Positions 52,547 to 60,318 of a stretch of DNA of 64,000 nt are shown here, one piece after another. The stretch is from positions 3,162,001 through 3,226,000 of the forward strand of contig CBDBFA010000003.1 of NCBI GenBank assembly GCA_965204545.1, in the 5' to 3' direction. The position numbers and the translations under genes were made by a program. The notes beneath the pieces were generated by a model. The model saw only the letters and a program-made list of their open reading frames with translations, ran no database searches and had not been told where the DNA came from. Position 1 is the first letter of the stretch; every line of letters begins with the position of its first letter. The stretch is from JAABVD01 sp965204545 (GTDB taxonomy: Bacteria; Verrucomicrobiota; Verrucomicrobiia; Opitutales; UBA2995).

Positions 52547-53989
52547 TCAAATTTCAGTGGCTTCCCGGCGGGCGCGATCGATTTCGGGATGGTTGGGAGC
52601 CAATTGGAAAAACTGCCTGTAGTAATTGCGGGCGGCAGAAGGTTCACCACCGGGTTTGGCGCAGATCCGGGCCAGCATGAGGAGCAGGTCGGCATTTTGA
52701 GGATACCTGCTGCGGTATTTGCGGATCTCCCCGATGACCTCAGATACGGTTTTGTTCCTTTGAAGGGTTCTCAGGTAGCCGAGCAAAAACCGGTTATTAT
52801 CCGGGTGGCGCCTCATCGCTTCCAATGCCGTCATTTCGGATGCGTTGAATTGACCCAACTGATAGTAGGCGAGTGATAATTGCCCAAATGCTTCAGCAGA
52901 ATCCATGCCCTGATTGATGACATCCCAAAGTTGAGCAACGGCTTGGGATGGGTTGGAGGCCAGGACCATCCGGGCTTTCTCAATAGCCTGTTGCTCTGGG
53001 GAAGGTTTTTCCTGCGCTTCCGCCGGCAATGGCTGGGTTTCCTCATCGGATTTCTGCCCGGATGCCACTTCCTCTGGCACTTCCCCTGCCGCTTCCTCCG
53101 GTTTCCTTTCCGCTGCCTCCCGAATGGCGGCTAACTGGAGGGCGCGTTCGCGTTGTTTTTCCAGGAGGAGCCTGCGGCGTTCCTTCTCCTCCTCCAGGCG
53201 CTTTTGTTCCTGCAAACGAGCCAGTTTCCAAACTTTCAAATCCCTCCTTACTCGGGCTAATCCCTCCGCTTCAACGGCGCCGGGGAATCTTTCATCGAGC
53301 ATTTTGAGAAGGCCTTCCACTGCTTCCCATTGACGCCTTTTTTGCTTAATTACCAACAATCCCAGGTGAGCGCGTCGGGCTACGGCGGGGTCGGCGACCA
53401 ACAGAAGGGAGTAGAACCCTTCCTCCGCGTCGCGAAGGTTTCCGGTAGAGTTGGCCAGTAGCGCTGCCTTCAGGCTCAATTCCGGATCGAACCTCAATTG
53501 ACTGCTGTTGGCGTAAGCGTGGATGGCATTGGAGGTTTGGCGGGTAGCCAGGTAAAGATCGGCCAATTTTCGCCAAGTCTCCCAATCGCGGGGATTTCGC
53601 AGAAGGTAGGCCTCGAATTGGGCAATGGCCGCGGCCAAATCACCTGCCCTTTCCCAGGATTGGGCAGAGAATTTGTAGAACTCGATTTTGTCGGGAATTA
53701 TTTCCGCCAATTGGCTGAAATAAAATGCGGCGGTGTGGAACTCTTCTGCGGCAGTGAAGGCAAAGGCCAGATTTTCCAGGATTTCAGGATGATTCGGATA
53801 GCTTATTTTTTGTTCTTCGAGGATTTTTATCGCTTGCTCGGCGCTTCCATGGTCTAAATTTTCTTTGGCTTGGTTCAGTTGTAGAGCCAAGTCATCCTCC
53901 GGGGAGGAACATCCGGCTGCGATCAGTGACAAAATGAGAAATATTGCCTCTTTTAAGGATTTCCCTGCATGAATTACCTTTGCCACCAA
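52547..53989 (-). CDS. TPR-repeat lipoprotein
   Basis: A protein of about 480 residues exported as a lipoprotein (lipobox LIAAGC near residue 26). Start is TTG 53989 or GTG 53986. TPR-like helical pairs run through most of it (NLDHGSAEQAIKILEEQ, AGDLAAAIAQFEAYLLRNPRDWETWRKLADLYLA, FGQLSLAYYQLGQFNASEM), interrupted by a charged coiled coil (about 265-310) and a Glu/Pro-rich linker. It probably scaffolds envelope protein complexes. Its stop lies 34 bases before dnaG. Its 5' end overlaps the divergent DUF362-like gene. Confidence 0.85.
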   Translation of the reverse strand: MVAKVIHAGKSLKEAIFLILSLIAAGCSSPEDDLALQLNQAKENLDHGSAEQAIKILEEQKISYPNHPEILENLAFAFTAAEEFHTAAFYFSQLAEIIPDKIEFYKFSAQSWERAGDLAAAIAQFEAYLLRNPRDWETWRKLADLYLATRQTSNAIHAYANSSQLRFDPELSLKAALLANSTGNLRDAEEGFYSLLLVADPAVARRAHLGLLVIKQKRRQWEAVEGLLKMLDERFPGAVEAEGLARVRRDLKVWKLARLQEQKRLEEEKERRRLLLEKQRERALQLAAIREAAERKPEEAAGEVPEEVASGQKSDEETQPLPAEAQEKPSPEQQAIEKARMVLASNPSQAVAQLWDVINQGMDSAEAFGQLSLAYYQLGQFNASEMTALEAMRRHPDNNRFLLGYLRTLQRNKTVSEVIGEIRKYRSRYPQNADLLLMLARICAKPGGEPSAARNYYRQFFQLAPNHPEIDRARREATEI

Positions 53990-55054
53990 TTCAATTTCAT
54001 GGGCTGTTTGTTCAGTGTCAAGTTACTTAGGGGTTGCCCCGTTATCGCCGGTGTTTTTTCCTGGGCCTTAATCCTGGCGCCCCAAGTTCGATCGGCTCCG
54101 GCCTTGGAATACCGGTTGCCAAATTTCGAACTTCGGGGGTATACCGAAGCGGTAAATTCCCTGTTTGACGCCTGGGAAGAGCACAGCGGAAATACCATAC
54201 AACCACAGGAAAAGAAGAGGGTCGGCCTGAAGGTCTACACCAGTTCCGGGCCCGGGCTGTGCACTTCCAAAAACCTGGTCAGGGCGGTGATTGGAAGTCT
54301 GGTGGATCGGGGTTACGCCCCGATGGATATTTTTCTCATCGATATCAATGATGCCTGGATGAGGGATAGTGGTTTCCTTCCCCCCTTGAGTGCGCGGGAT
54401 AAAACCTTTTACGGGCACGAAGTCCAGGTGATCAATTCGGGCAATTACTTTCATCCCACCTGGTATTACGACAGTCCGGTTCCGCCGCGTGAACATTACC
54501 TCCCCGGTATCACCCCCATGGTTCAGGAATTTGTCGAGGAGGATCCCAACGCTGAAAGGCGGCTCCCGGAAGACCGAAAGAGCTTTATCCCGGCGTCCTT
54601 GGTTCTCGACGTCGATTTCTGGATAAACCTGCCCGCCATCAGCGATCATGAAATGCTGATTTTAAATGGGGCCCTGGTAAATGCCACCCTTTGGAATGCC
54701 AGCAATACCCTGCGCTTTTTCCACTCCCCGGCCAATGCCCCGGTCGCGGTGGCCGAAATGGCTGCCATACCGGAATTGCGCGCCACATGGAATTTCAACA
54801 TTGTCAGCCTGGAAAAATATCAATTTATCGGTGGGCCCCAGTTCAACAGTTTGTACACGGTTTCGGACAACCTGGTAATTTTGAGTGAAGATCCGGTCTT
54901 GCTTGATTCCTACATGATTTCGCTGATCAACAAATGGCGGGAGCGCTACCGTTTCCCGCTCATCCCGGAGGAGGTTTCCATGCTCGCATACGCTGAGCAA
55001 CTCGGGGTGGGAAGCAGGAAACTTTCCCAGGAGCGGATCATATCCGTTCGGTAA
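53969..55054 (+). CDS. DUF362-like exported protein
   Basis: A 361-residue protein with an N-terminal export signal (about residues 15-43, ending VRSAPA). The body resembles the DUF362 family: KKRVGLKVYTSSGPGLCTSKNLVRAVIGSLVDRGYAPMDIFLIDI (split here) and a later NLPAISDHEMLILNGALVNATLWN segment in place of the usual 'lsgalKNlmG'. No 4Fe-4S cysteines are present, so it is a cofactor-free exported relative. Its function is unknown. ATG 53969 has an AAGGA nine bases upstream; ATG 53999 is an alternative. Either way its start nearly coincides with that of the divergent TPR gene. Confidence 0.75.
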   Translation: MNYLCHQFNFMGCLFSVKLLRGCPVIAGVFSWALILAPQVRSAPALEYRLPNFELRGYTEAVNSLFDAWEEHSGNTIQPQEKKRVGLKVYTSSGPGLCTSKNLVRAVIGSLVDRGYAPMDIFLIDINDAWMRDSGFLPPLSARDKTFYGHEVQVINSGNYFHPTWYYDSPVPPREHYLPGITPMVQEFVEEDPNAERRLPEDRKSFIPASLVLDVDFWINLPAISDHEMLILNGALVNATLWNASNTLRFFHSPANAPVAVAEMAAIPELRATWNFNIVSLEKYQFIGGPQFNSLYTVSDNLVILSEDPVLLDSYMISLINKWRERYRFPLIPEEVSMLAYAEQLGVGSRKLSQERIISVR

Positions 55055-55080
55055 AACGGGCGCGTCGCGGAGCCGTTTTA
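55052..55080 (+). terminator. Possible terminator hairpin after the DUF362-like gene
   Basis: TAAAACGG (55052-55059, including the stop codon) pairs with CCGTTTTA (55073-55080) around a GC-rich loop. No long T-run follows, so termination efficiency is doubtful. The rest of the gap to nuoA (to 55183) shows nothing recognisable except a ribosome site. Confidence 0.25.
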
Positions 55081-55183
55081 GCAAAAGCGGTTGGGGCTCT
55101 CGGTCCATGGTCCACAGAAATTCAGCAGGCCCTGCGAAAACGGCTTGAAAACCTGTAACCTCCCGTTTTGAAAATAAATCAGG

Positions 55184-55561
55184 ATGACGTTAGAAGCCTA
55201 CCTTCCGGTTTTCGTGCAAGTAGTCCTCGCTTTGGTGGTTGCCGTAGTGGTGATTGTCGCCAGCCAGGTCTTGGGCCAACGCGTACGGCAACGGTCTCCG
55301 GTCCATGGGACGGCCTACGAATGCGGGATGCCTGCGCAAGGGAGCACCCATACCCGGTTTTCCGTGAAATTCTATGTAACGGCCATGCTGTTCATTCTTT
55401 TCGACATAGAAATTATCTTTTTAATTCCTTGGGCGGTGGTTTACCGTGATTTCATTCACCAGAACATCCCGATCCTGTTGCCCATTATCTTCTTTCTCCT
55501 TGTTCTATTGGTCGGCCTTTTCTACGAAATGAAAAAAGGCGCTCTCGAATGGGAGAAATAG
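55184..55561 (+). CDS. nuoA: NADH-quinone oxidoreductase subunit A
   Basis: A 125-residue membrane subunit of respiratory complex I with three helices. The signature GTAYECGMPAQGSTHTRFSVKFYVTAMLFILFDIEIIFLIPWA (read in parts) contains the conserved YECG, RFSVKFY and FDIEIIFLxPWA segments. It stands alone: no nuoB or other complex I gene follows. The next gene on the same strand is the EIIA-diadenylate cyclase fusion, 53 bases after its stop. Confidence 0.95.
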   Translation: MTLEAYLPVFVQVVLALVVAVVVIVASQVLGQRVRQRSPVHGTAYECGMPAQGSTHTRFSVKFYVTAMLFILFDIEIIFLIPWAVVYRDFIHQNIPILLPIIFFLLVLLVGLFYEMKKGALEWEK

Positions 55562-55614
55562 AACCTTCTTCCTCGTTCTCCACCTTGGCGCCGAGGAGAT
55601 CAGGAAAGGTTTCC

Positions 55615-56967
55615 ATGAAACTCGATCACTACATTTCCCAAAACCGCGTCATTGATCTCGAAGGCAATGACCTGGAAAGCGTATTGCTCGAACTCTTGAA
55701 CGCCATTGCCGCACGCCGGCCCCAACTTGAGAAACGGACGTTGTTGAAGCAGTTCCTGCAAAGGGGAAATGCCATGACAACTTATTTGGGGAACGGGGTC
55801 ATCCTTCCCCATACACGGGCGCCCTTGCAATCGCGGTTTCTCTTTGCGGTGGGACGCAGCAGGAGGGGGATCGATTATAAGGATATCCCGGACGGACAGA
55901 GAATTCATCTGGTTTTCGTATTTCTGGGCAGTGAGCGGGAGAAATCTTATCTGCGGGCCTTGGCCTCCGTAGCCCGCATTTTTCGGGACACCGGTTTTGT
56001 CGAGGGCCTGGTCAGCCCTCCTCGGCATGAGGATTTTCGGGAGCGGCTATTGGCGGGTATTTCCGAGGTCCGGGCTCAAGCTGGGGGCAAACAGAGTAAA
56101 TTCAACCGTTTGATATTCAGACAAGCGGAGAGCGTCGCCAGGGAAGCGGGAGCTGCCGCGGTTTTGCTCTTTGCCGATACCTTTTACGGGCGCTTCGATG
56201 AAATACCGCGTTTCGACGGGATACCCACGGTTCTCATTTCCTCGAATCTCCTCGAAAATACGGCTGAGGCGAAAGGATTTCCCTCCCTTCACATTCAAGC
56301 TTATTCCAATAAGCGTTTCGCCCAACTCAGAAGTGCGGTCCTGGTCGGCCTTGGTCGAGGCATGTTCAACTTCAGTGACCGCATCTGCTGTGTTGGGGGC
56401 ATCGCCCAGAGCAACCAGTTCGACAGCATGGTGACGATAGATATTCGCAGGGAATTCCAATCGGTCCTGTCCGATAGAGGGAAAATTCTCCCCGGTAACG
56501 TAAAACCCGTGGTGTTGGAACGGGTCCTGGCCATCGCCACCGAATTGACCGTAGAAGGTCGGGAAGGACAGAGGATCGGGACCTTGTTCGTGGTCGGGGA
56601 TTCGGAAAAGGTTGAAACCATGACCAAGCCCATGGTCCTCAACCCCTTTCACGGCTATAAATACGAGGACCGCAATATTCTAAACCCCTTTATGGATGAA
56701 ACCATCAAGGAGTTCAGCCAGATCGATGGGGCTTTCATCATACGTGGAGACGGGGTAATTTTGTCGGCCGGAACGCTGATTCACGTCCCCGAGTACGAGC
56801 ACAAGCTTCCCTCCGGCCTGGGGTCCCGTCATGCCGCGGCATACGCCATATCCGAGGCCACCCAGTGCGTATCGGTGGTTCTCTCCAACAGTACCGGGAA
56901 TGTGACCCTGTTCCGCAAGGGGGTAATGCTTCCCATCATCGAAAATACCGTGAGTGGAAGTTTTTAA
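55615..56967 (+). CDS. PTS EIIA-like/diadenylate cyclase fusion (c-di-AMP synthase)
   Basis: A 450-residue cytoplasmic protein starting at ATG 55615 with AGGAAAGG upstream (the frame opens at 55549 inside nuoA). Residues 1-150 look like a fructose/nitrogen-type PTS EIIA domain: LLKQFLQRGNAMTTYLGNG, then VILPHTRAPL with the phospho-acceptor His66, and HLVFVFLGSEREKSYLRALA. Residues 160-260 (AESVAREAGAAAVLLFADT, DGIPTVLISS) resemble the pyruvate-kinase-C-like domain of CdaZ-type cyclases. Residues 290-445 are a DisA_N/DAC domain: GTLFVVGD, VLNPFHGY, RNILNPFMDETIKEF, DGAFIIRGDGVILSAG (Asp371) and GLGSRHAAAYAISEAT (Arg405-His406), the c-di-AMP synthase motifs. The role inferred is c-di-AMP production gated by PTS phosphorylation. 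Confidence 0.82.
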   Translation: MKLDHYISQNRVIDLEGNDLESVLLELLNAIAARRPQLEKRTLLKQFLQRGNAMTTYLGNGVILPHTRAPLQSRFLFAVGRSRRGIDYKDIPDGQRIHLVFVFLGSEREKSYLRALASVARIFRDTGFVEGLVSPPRHEDFRERLLAGISEVRAQAGGKQSKFNRLIFRQAESVAREAGAAAVLLFADTFYGRFDEIPRFDGIPTVLISSNLLENTAEAKGFPSLHIQAYSNKRFAQLRSAVLVGLGRGMFNFSDRICCVGGIAQSNQFDSMVTIDIRREFQSVLSDRGKILPGNVKPVVLERVLAIATELTVEGREGQRIGTLFVVGDSEKVETMTKPMVLNPFHGYKYEDRNILNPFMDETIKEFSQIDGAFIIRGDGVILSAGTLIHVPEYEHKLPSGLGSRHAAAYAISEATQCVSVVLSNSTGNVTLFRKGVMLPIIENTVSGSF

Positions 56968-57048
56968 TTGAAATCCAGCCGGTTTTGCTTCTTGTTGCGC
57001 CCTCTTCCTTCCGGTTAGCCGACCTTCAACCCCCAAGTTTGCCCCGCC

Positions 57049-57222
57049 ATGCCGAGAGACATCGTCGTATTAGAGTGCTCCGAAGCCCGTAATGAGGGAA
57101 AACCACCTTCCCGGTACATGACCACGCGCAACAAAAAGATCCAGAACAAGCGCATCGAGAAAATGAAATTCAACCCATTTCTCCGGCGCCATACACTGCA
57201 CGTGGAGAGGAAGAAACATTAA
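57049..57222 (+). CDS. rpmG: 50S ribosomal protein L33
   Basis: A 57-residue protein. Translation begins MPRDIVVLECSEARNEG and continues through SRYMTTRNKKIQNKRIEKMK to FNPFLRRHTLHVERKKH. The TTRNKK and KKFNP-like core is the L33 signature. Only one Cys is present, so it is the zinc-free form. No clear ribosome site is visible (CGCC just upstream). It is convergent with the next small gene, 7 bases away. Confidence 0.93.
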   Translation: MPRDIVVLECSEARNEGKPPSRYMTTRNKKIQNKRIEKMKFNPFLRRHTLHVERKKH

Positions 57223-57229
57223 CCCCCGG

Positions 57230-57442
57230 TCAGGACCTCCGGCCAGCCCGCCATTTGTCGCGGTGCTTGCGAATCCAGTCGAGAAGTGCTCGCTCAAACC
57301 CGATATCGCAACCCGCTTTTTCCGACTCCAGCCATTTGTGTTTGAGGATTTCCTCGCGTTCCGCCAAAAACTCCTGGTACAGGCTGGAGCGGTTTAATAT
57401 TTCGGAGTCTGATAGTTTTTCTTTGGGGCGATTTACCGGCAT
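57230..57442 (-). CDS. Small conserved protein of unknown function
   Basis: A 70-residue basic, helical protein. The core FLAEREEILKHKWLESEKAG and CDIGFERALLDWIRKHRDKW resembles a small conserved family of unknown function that I recall from proteobacteria and others, with the pattern HKWIESEKAGxDIGFERAxxDWxxKHRxxWR. No enzyme motif is seen. It probably folds as two helices. It is convergent with rpmG. Confidence 0.75.
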   Translation of the reverse strand: MPVNRPKEKLSDSEILNRSSLYQEFLAEREEILKHKWLESEKAGCDIGFERALLDWIRKHRDKWRAGRRS

Positions 57443-57802
57443 CTTCTCAGAAAGCGGTCTGGGTTGAAGGACCTCGCATGAGGCGATGAGTTGGAAAATT
57501 TACACTCAAATAGCATCAGTCCTGTCGCAATACTCTCTAATAGGTGGCATTAAATCCGCCCCGGTTGCAAGCGAAATAAAACCATGCCTTAGCTTCTTTG
57601 CCAGAGTCGATTTTTTCAGTTTTCAGTTTGGGAAGTGTTCAGAGTTCAGTGACGATTGGTGAGTTGCTGAGGGGAGAGAAATCTCGCAAAGATCGCTAAG
57701 AAACGCAAAGAGAAAGGCGCCGGAGGCCCCCACTGAACCCTGAACTCTTAAAACTGAACACTGGCGCGAAGCGCCCTTCTATGGGGTGAATTATTTTAGG
57801 GA
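57443..57802. other. Intergenic gap with formulaic repeat modules
   Basis: No gene is seen. The first 150 bases, presumably promoter sequence for the small gene, are not repeated elsewhere in the window. From about 57610: 'cagttttcagtttgggaagtg' words, GTTCAGAGTTCAGTG, TCTCGCAAAGATCGCTAAG, GGCGCCGGAGGCCC, ACTGAACCCTGAACTC, CTGAACACTGGCGCGAAGCG and GTGAATTATTTTAGGGAC right after the mrp stop. Confidence 0.6.
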
Positions 57803-58882
57803 CTAGAGCGGGAAGGAGAGGATCTGCAGGATTTTCCGTGCCACGGCGTAAAAACACCGTGAAGTCTCCGACTCCGGTGTGGCTTTCACCACCGGTATTC
57901 CGGCATCTCCTCCCTGGCGGATGGCGCTATCCAAGGGAATTTGACCCAGAAAGTCGGTGTGAAGGGTCTGGGCAGCCTGTTCCCCTCCGCCCCGGCCAAA
58001 TATGTACTCTCGCTCGCCACTGGCCGGATTTAAGAAATAGCTCATATTTTCCGCCACTCCAATCATCGGAATGTTGACTTTTTCAAACAGGATGGCCCCG
58101 CGCGTCGTCACCGAGACGGAGGCTTCCTGAGGGGTCGTTACGATGACCGCGCCATTGATGGGGATATTCTGTGCCAGCGACAGTTGGACGTCCCCGGTGC
58201 CGGGGGGCAGGTCGACCACCAGGATATCGAGGTCCCCCCATTTCACATTGTGAGCAAATTGCTGGATGGTTTTATTGACCATGGGACCGCGCCAGACAAC
58301 CGGAGTATTTCTATCGATCAACAACCCCATGGACATGGCCTTGATGCCGAAATTCTCTTTCGGGAGCAAAGATTCATCCTCAATTTCCGGTTTACCCCGA
58401 AGGCCGAGCATGAGGGGGATGCTGGGACCGTAGACATCGCAATCCATGATTCCAACCGCGCTGAACCCGCGTTCTTGGAACAGGACGGTGTCAAAGGCGC
58501 AAGCCAGGTTTACGGCAAAGGTCGACTTTCCCACTCCCCCCTTGCCACTGGCTACAGCCACAATTTTTTGGATACCCTGCAAGCGGTGTGTCTCCTGGGC
58601 TTGATGGGCCTGGGCGGCGGGAGCAGGGGCGCCCTGGGGTTTGGTGACGGCTATTTCTACCTCCGTTCCATATATTCCGTCTACCTGACCAAGGACCTGT
58701 TCGATGTCTTTCTTCAGCCCGCTCGGAACGCGGGGATCAGCCGTGGTTATGGCGATCTGCACCCTAGCCTTTCCATCCAGGAGTTCCGCGTTCCTGACCA
58801 ACCCGAAGGAAACGATGTCCCTGCTGAATCCAGGGTACTTGACCATCTTAAGGGCGTCCAGAATGATTGGGTTCAAAGGCAT
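57803..58882 (-). CDS. mrp: Mrp/ApbC-type P-loop ATPase, lacking the CxxC motif
   Basis: A 359-residue iron-sulfur cluster carrier of the Mrp/NBP35 family. The N-terminal MIP18-like domain (about 1-90, GFSRDIVSFGLVRNAELLDG) precedes the ATPase with the deviant P-loop VASGKGGVGKSTFAVNLA, MDCDVYGPSIPLMLG and VDLPPGTGDVQLSLAQ. Most Mrp proteins have MSYFxCPxC to hold a bridging 4Fe-4S cluster; here it reads MSYFLNPASGEREYIFG, with both Cys missing. Such CxxC-less members exist in other phyla. It is divergent from the TolB-like gene. Confidence 0.94.
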   Translation of the reverse strand: MPLNPIILDALKMVKYPGFSRDIVSFGLVRNAELLDGKARVQIAITTADPRVPSGLKKDIEQVLGQVDGIYGTEVEIAVTKPQGAPAPAAQAHQAQETHRLQGIQKIVAVASGKGGVGKSTFAVNLACAFDTVLFQERGFSAVGIMDCDVYGPSIPLMLGLRGKPEIEDESLLPKENFGIKAMSMGLLIDRNTPVVWRGPMVNKTIQQFAHNVKWGDLDILVVDLPPGTGDVQLSLAQNIPINGAVIVTTPQEASVSVTTRGAILFEKVNIPMIGVAENMSYFLNPASGEREYIFGRGGGEQAAQTLHTDFLGQIPLDSAIRQGGDAGIPVVKATPESETSRCFYAVARKILQILSFPL

Positions 58883-59015
58883 GATCCTGATTTTGGGGTA
58901 TTTGGCTGGAGGATAAAATCTATTGCCAATTTTTAATTGTCCATACCGAAAAGTATGCCGTTTACTAAAGGCGGTAATTGGACAAATGTTTTTATCCGTG
59001 TTTTTCCAGAATCAT

Positions 59016-60215
59016 ATGTGCAAAAAAGTAACGCTCCTACTCGTTTTTTGGGGTTGCTGGCAGCTGTCCCTGATGAGTCAACAGGACGATTTTACCATTA
59101 CCAAAGCTTCCGAGGAAAGAATCTACCGCATTTCACTTGCGGCTTCCAATGCCCGGGATACCGCTTTGCTGAGAAAATGTTTTGATGCGCATGGGGCCTA
59201 CCGGGAAGTTGGAACCGACGCGTCGGAGTTTCATCTGGAGGTCAATCGAACAAGCGCCCAGGAGGTGTGGTGCATCATTCGTTCGGGTCGCCCTCAAAAG
59301 GTGCTGAAACGCTACGGTGCCACGGGTAGTAATTCCCGGGACAGCTTGTTCCGTGCGGTCGACAATTTCGTGCAATTGACCTCGGGATTGCGAGGATTTT
59401 TCGCCTCCAAGCTTCTGTTTATCGGCCATCGAGGAGGCGAGGCCCAGGAAGTCTTTTCCAGCGATTTGTTTTTTGGGGAAGTCAAGCAACGCACCTCCGA
59501 CAAATCTCAGGCGGTGAGCCCTCGTTGGCACCCCAATGGCAGGCATATCATTTACACCAGTTATTATCGCAGCGGATTCCCGGATATCTTCATCATTGAT
59601 TCTAGCACTTCGAAGCGGGTGCCCTTTGCCACTTACAAGGGCACCAACTCGGGGGCGCGCTACAGCCCCGATGGCCGCTTCGTCGCCATGGCGCTTTCTG
59701 CCACGGACAATGTTGAATTGTATTTGGCCAAAACGCAGGGCAAGGGCTTGAAAAGAATCACCCGCAACGACTCCATAGAATCTTCTCCCACTTGGAAAAG
59801 GGATGGATCGGAGTTGGTTTTTACCTCGGATGCGCTCGGTCGGCCCCAACTGTTTCGCATGTCGTCCTCGGGGGGAAATATGACCCGAATCATGACCAAC
59901 ATAAGCCGTTACTGTGCCGAGCCGGACTGGAACCACGTCGATCCCAGCAAAATCGTCTTCACGGCCGGTTTTCGGGAGGGGTTTCAAATCGTGCTCTGGG
60001 ACTATCGGAAAAACCGGAGCGAGATTCTCACGCGGGGAAGAAGGGATTCCATCGAGGCGGTATGGTTGAGAGACGGCCGGCATGTCGTTTTCACCCGCAG
60101 GACGGGCGGCCGGAAGCAATTGATGATACTCGACTCTATTACCAAACAGGAAAGACCACTCAACAGCACTCGATTCGGCAACGTCTCCCAGGCCGATGTG
60201 GTGTATGCCAGATAA
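59016..60215 (+). CDS. TolB-like beta-propeller protein
   Basis: A 399-residue periplasmic protein. I start at ATG 59016, which begins a signal peptide (MCKKVTLLLVFWGCWQLS); the frame opens at 58923 with less signal-like sequence. The N-terminal part (about 30-140) matches the TolB amino-terminal domain, and the rest has WD40/TolB repeats: QAVSPRWHPNGRHIIYTSYY, NSGARYSPDGRFVAMALS, ESSPTWKRDGSELVFTSD, IEAVWLRDGRHVVFTRR. The Tol-Pal system keeps the outer membrane attached during division. tolA, tolQ, tolR and pal are not adjacent, so an isolated TolB-like role is possible. Confidence 0.88.
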   Translation: MCKKVTLLLVFWGCWQLSLMSQQDDFTITKASEERIYRISLAASNARDTALLRKCFDAHGAYREVGTDASEFHLEVNRTSAQEVWCIIRSGRPQKVLKRYGATGSNSRDSLFRAVDNFVQLTSGLRGFFASKLLFIGHRGGEAQEVFSSDLFFGEVKQRTSDKSQAVSPRWHPNGRHIIYTSYYRSGFPDIFIIDSSTSKRVPFATYKGTNSGARYSPDGRFVAMALSATDNVELYLAKTQGKGLKRITRNDSIESSPTWKRDGSELVFTSDALGRPQLFRMSSSGGNMTRIMTNISRYCAEPDWNHVDPSKIVFTAGFREGFQIVLWDYRKNRSEILTRGRRDSIEAVWLRDGRHVVFTRRTGGRKQLMILDSITKQERPLNSTRFGNVSQADVVYAR

Positions 60216-60318
60216 CGGGTCCCCAATATTCCCTTCCTCTGTGATTGAATCCTCCAGCATCCGGCCGCCAAACAGTAGACGACCGGGGCCAACCCACCCG
60301 AATCGCGATAGCGATGAG

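Noticed and set aside
52513..52695. 61-residue N-terminal extension of DnaG
   Set aside because: Precedes the conserved primase start and overlaps the end of the TPR gene on the same strand in another frame.
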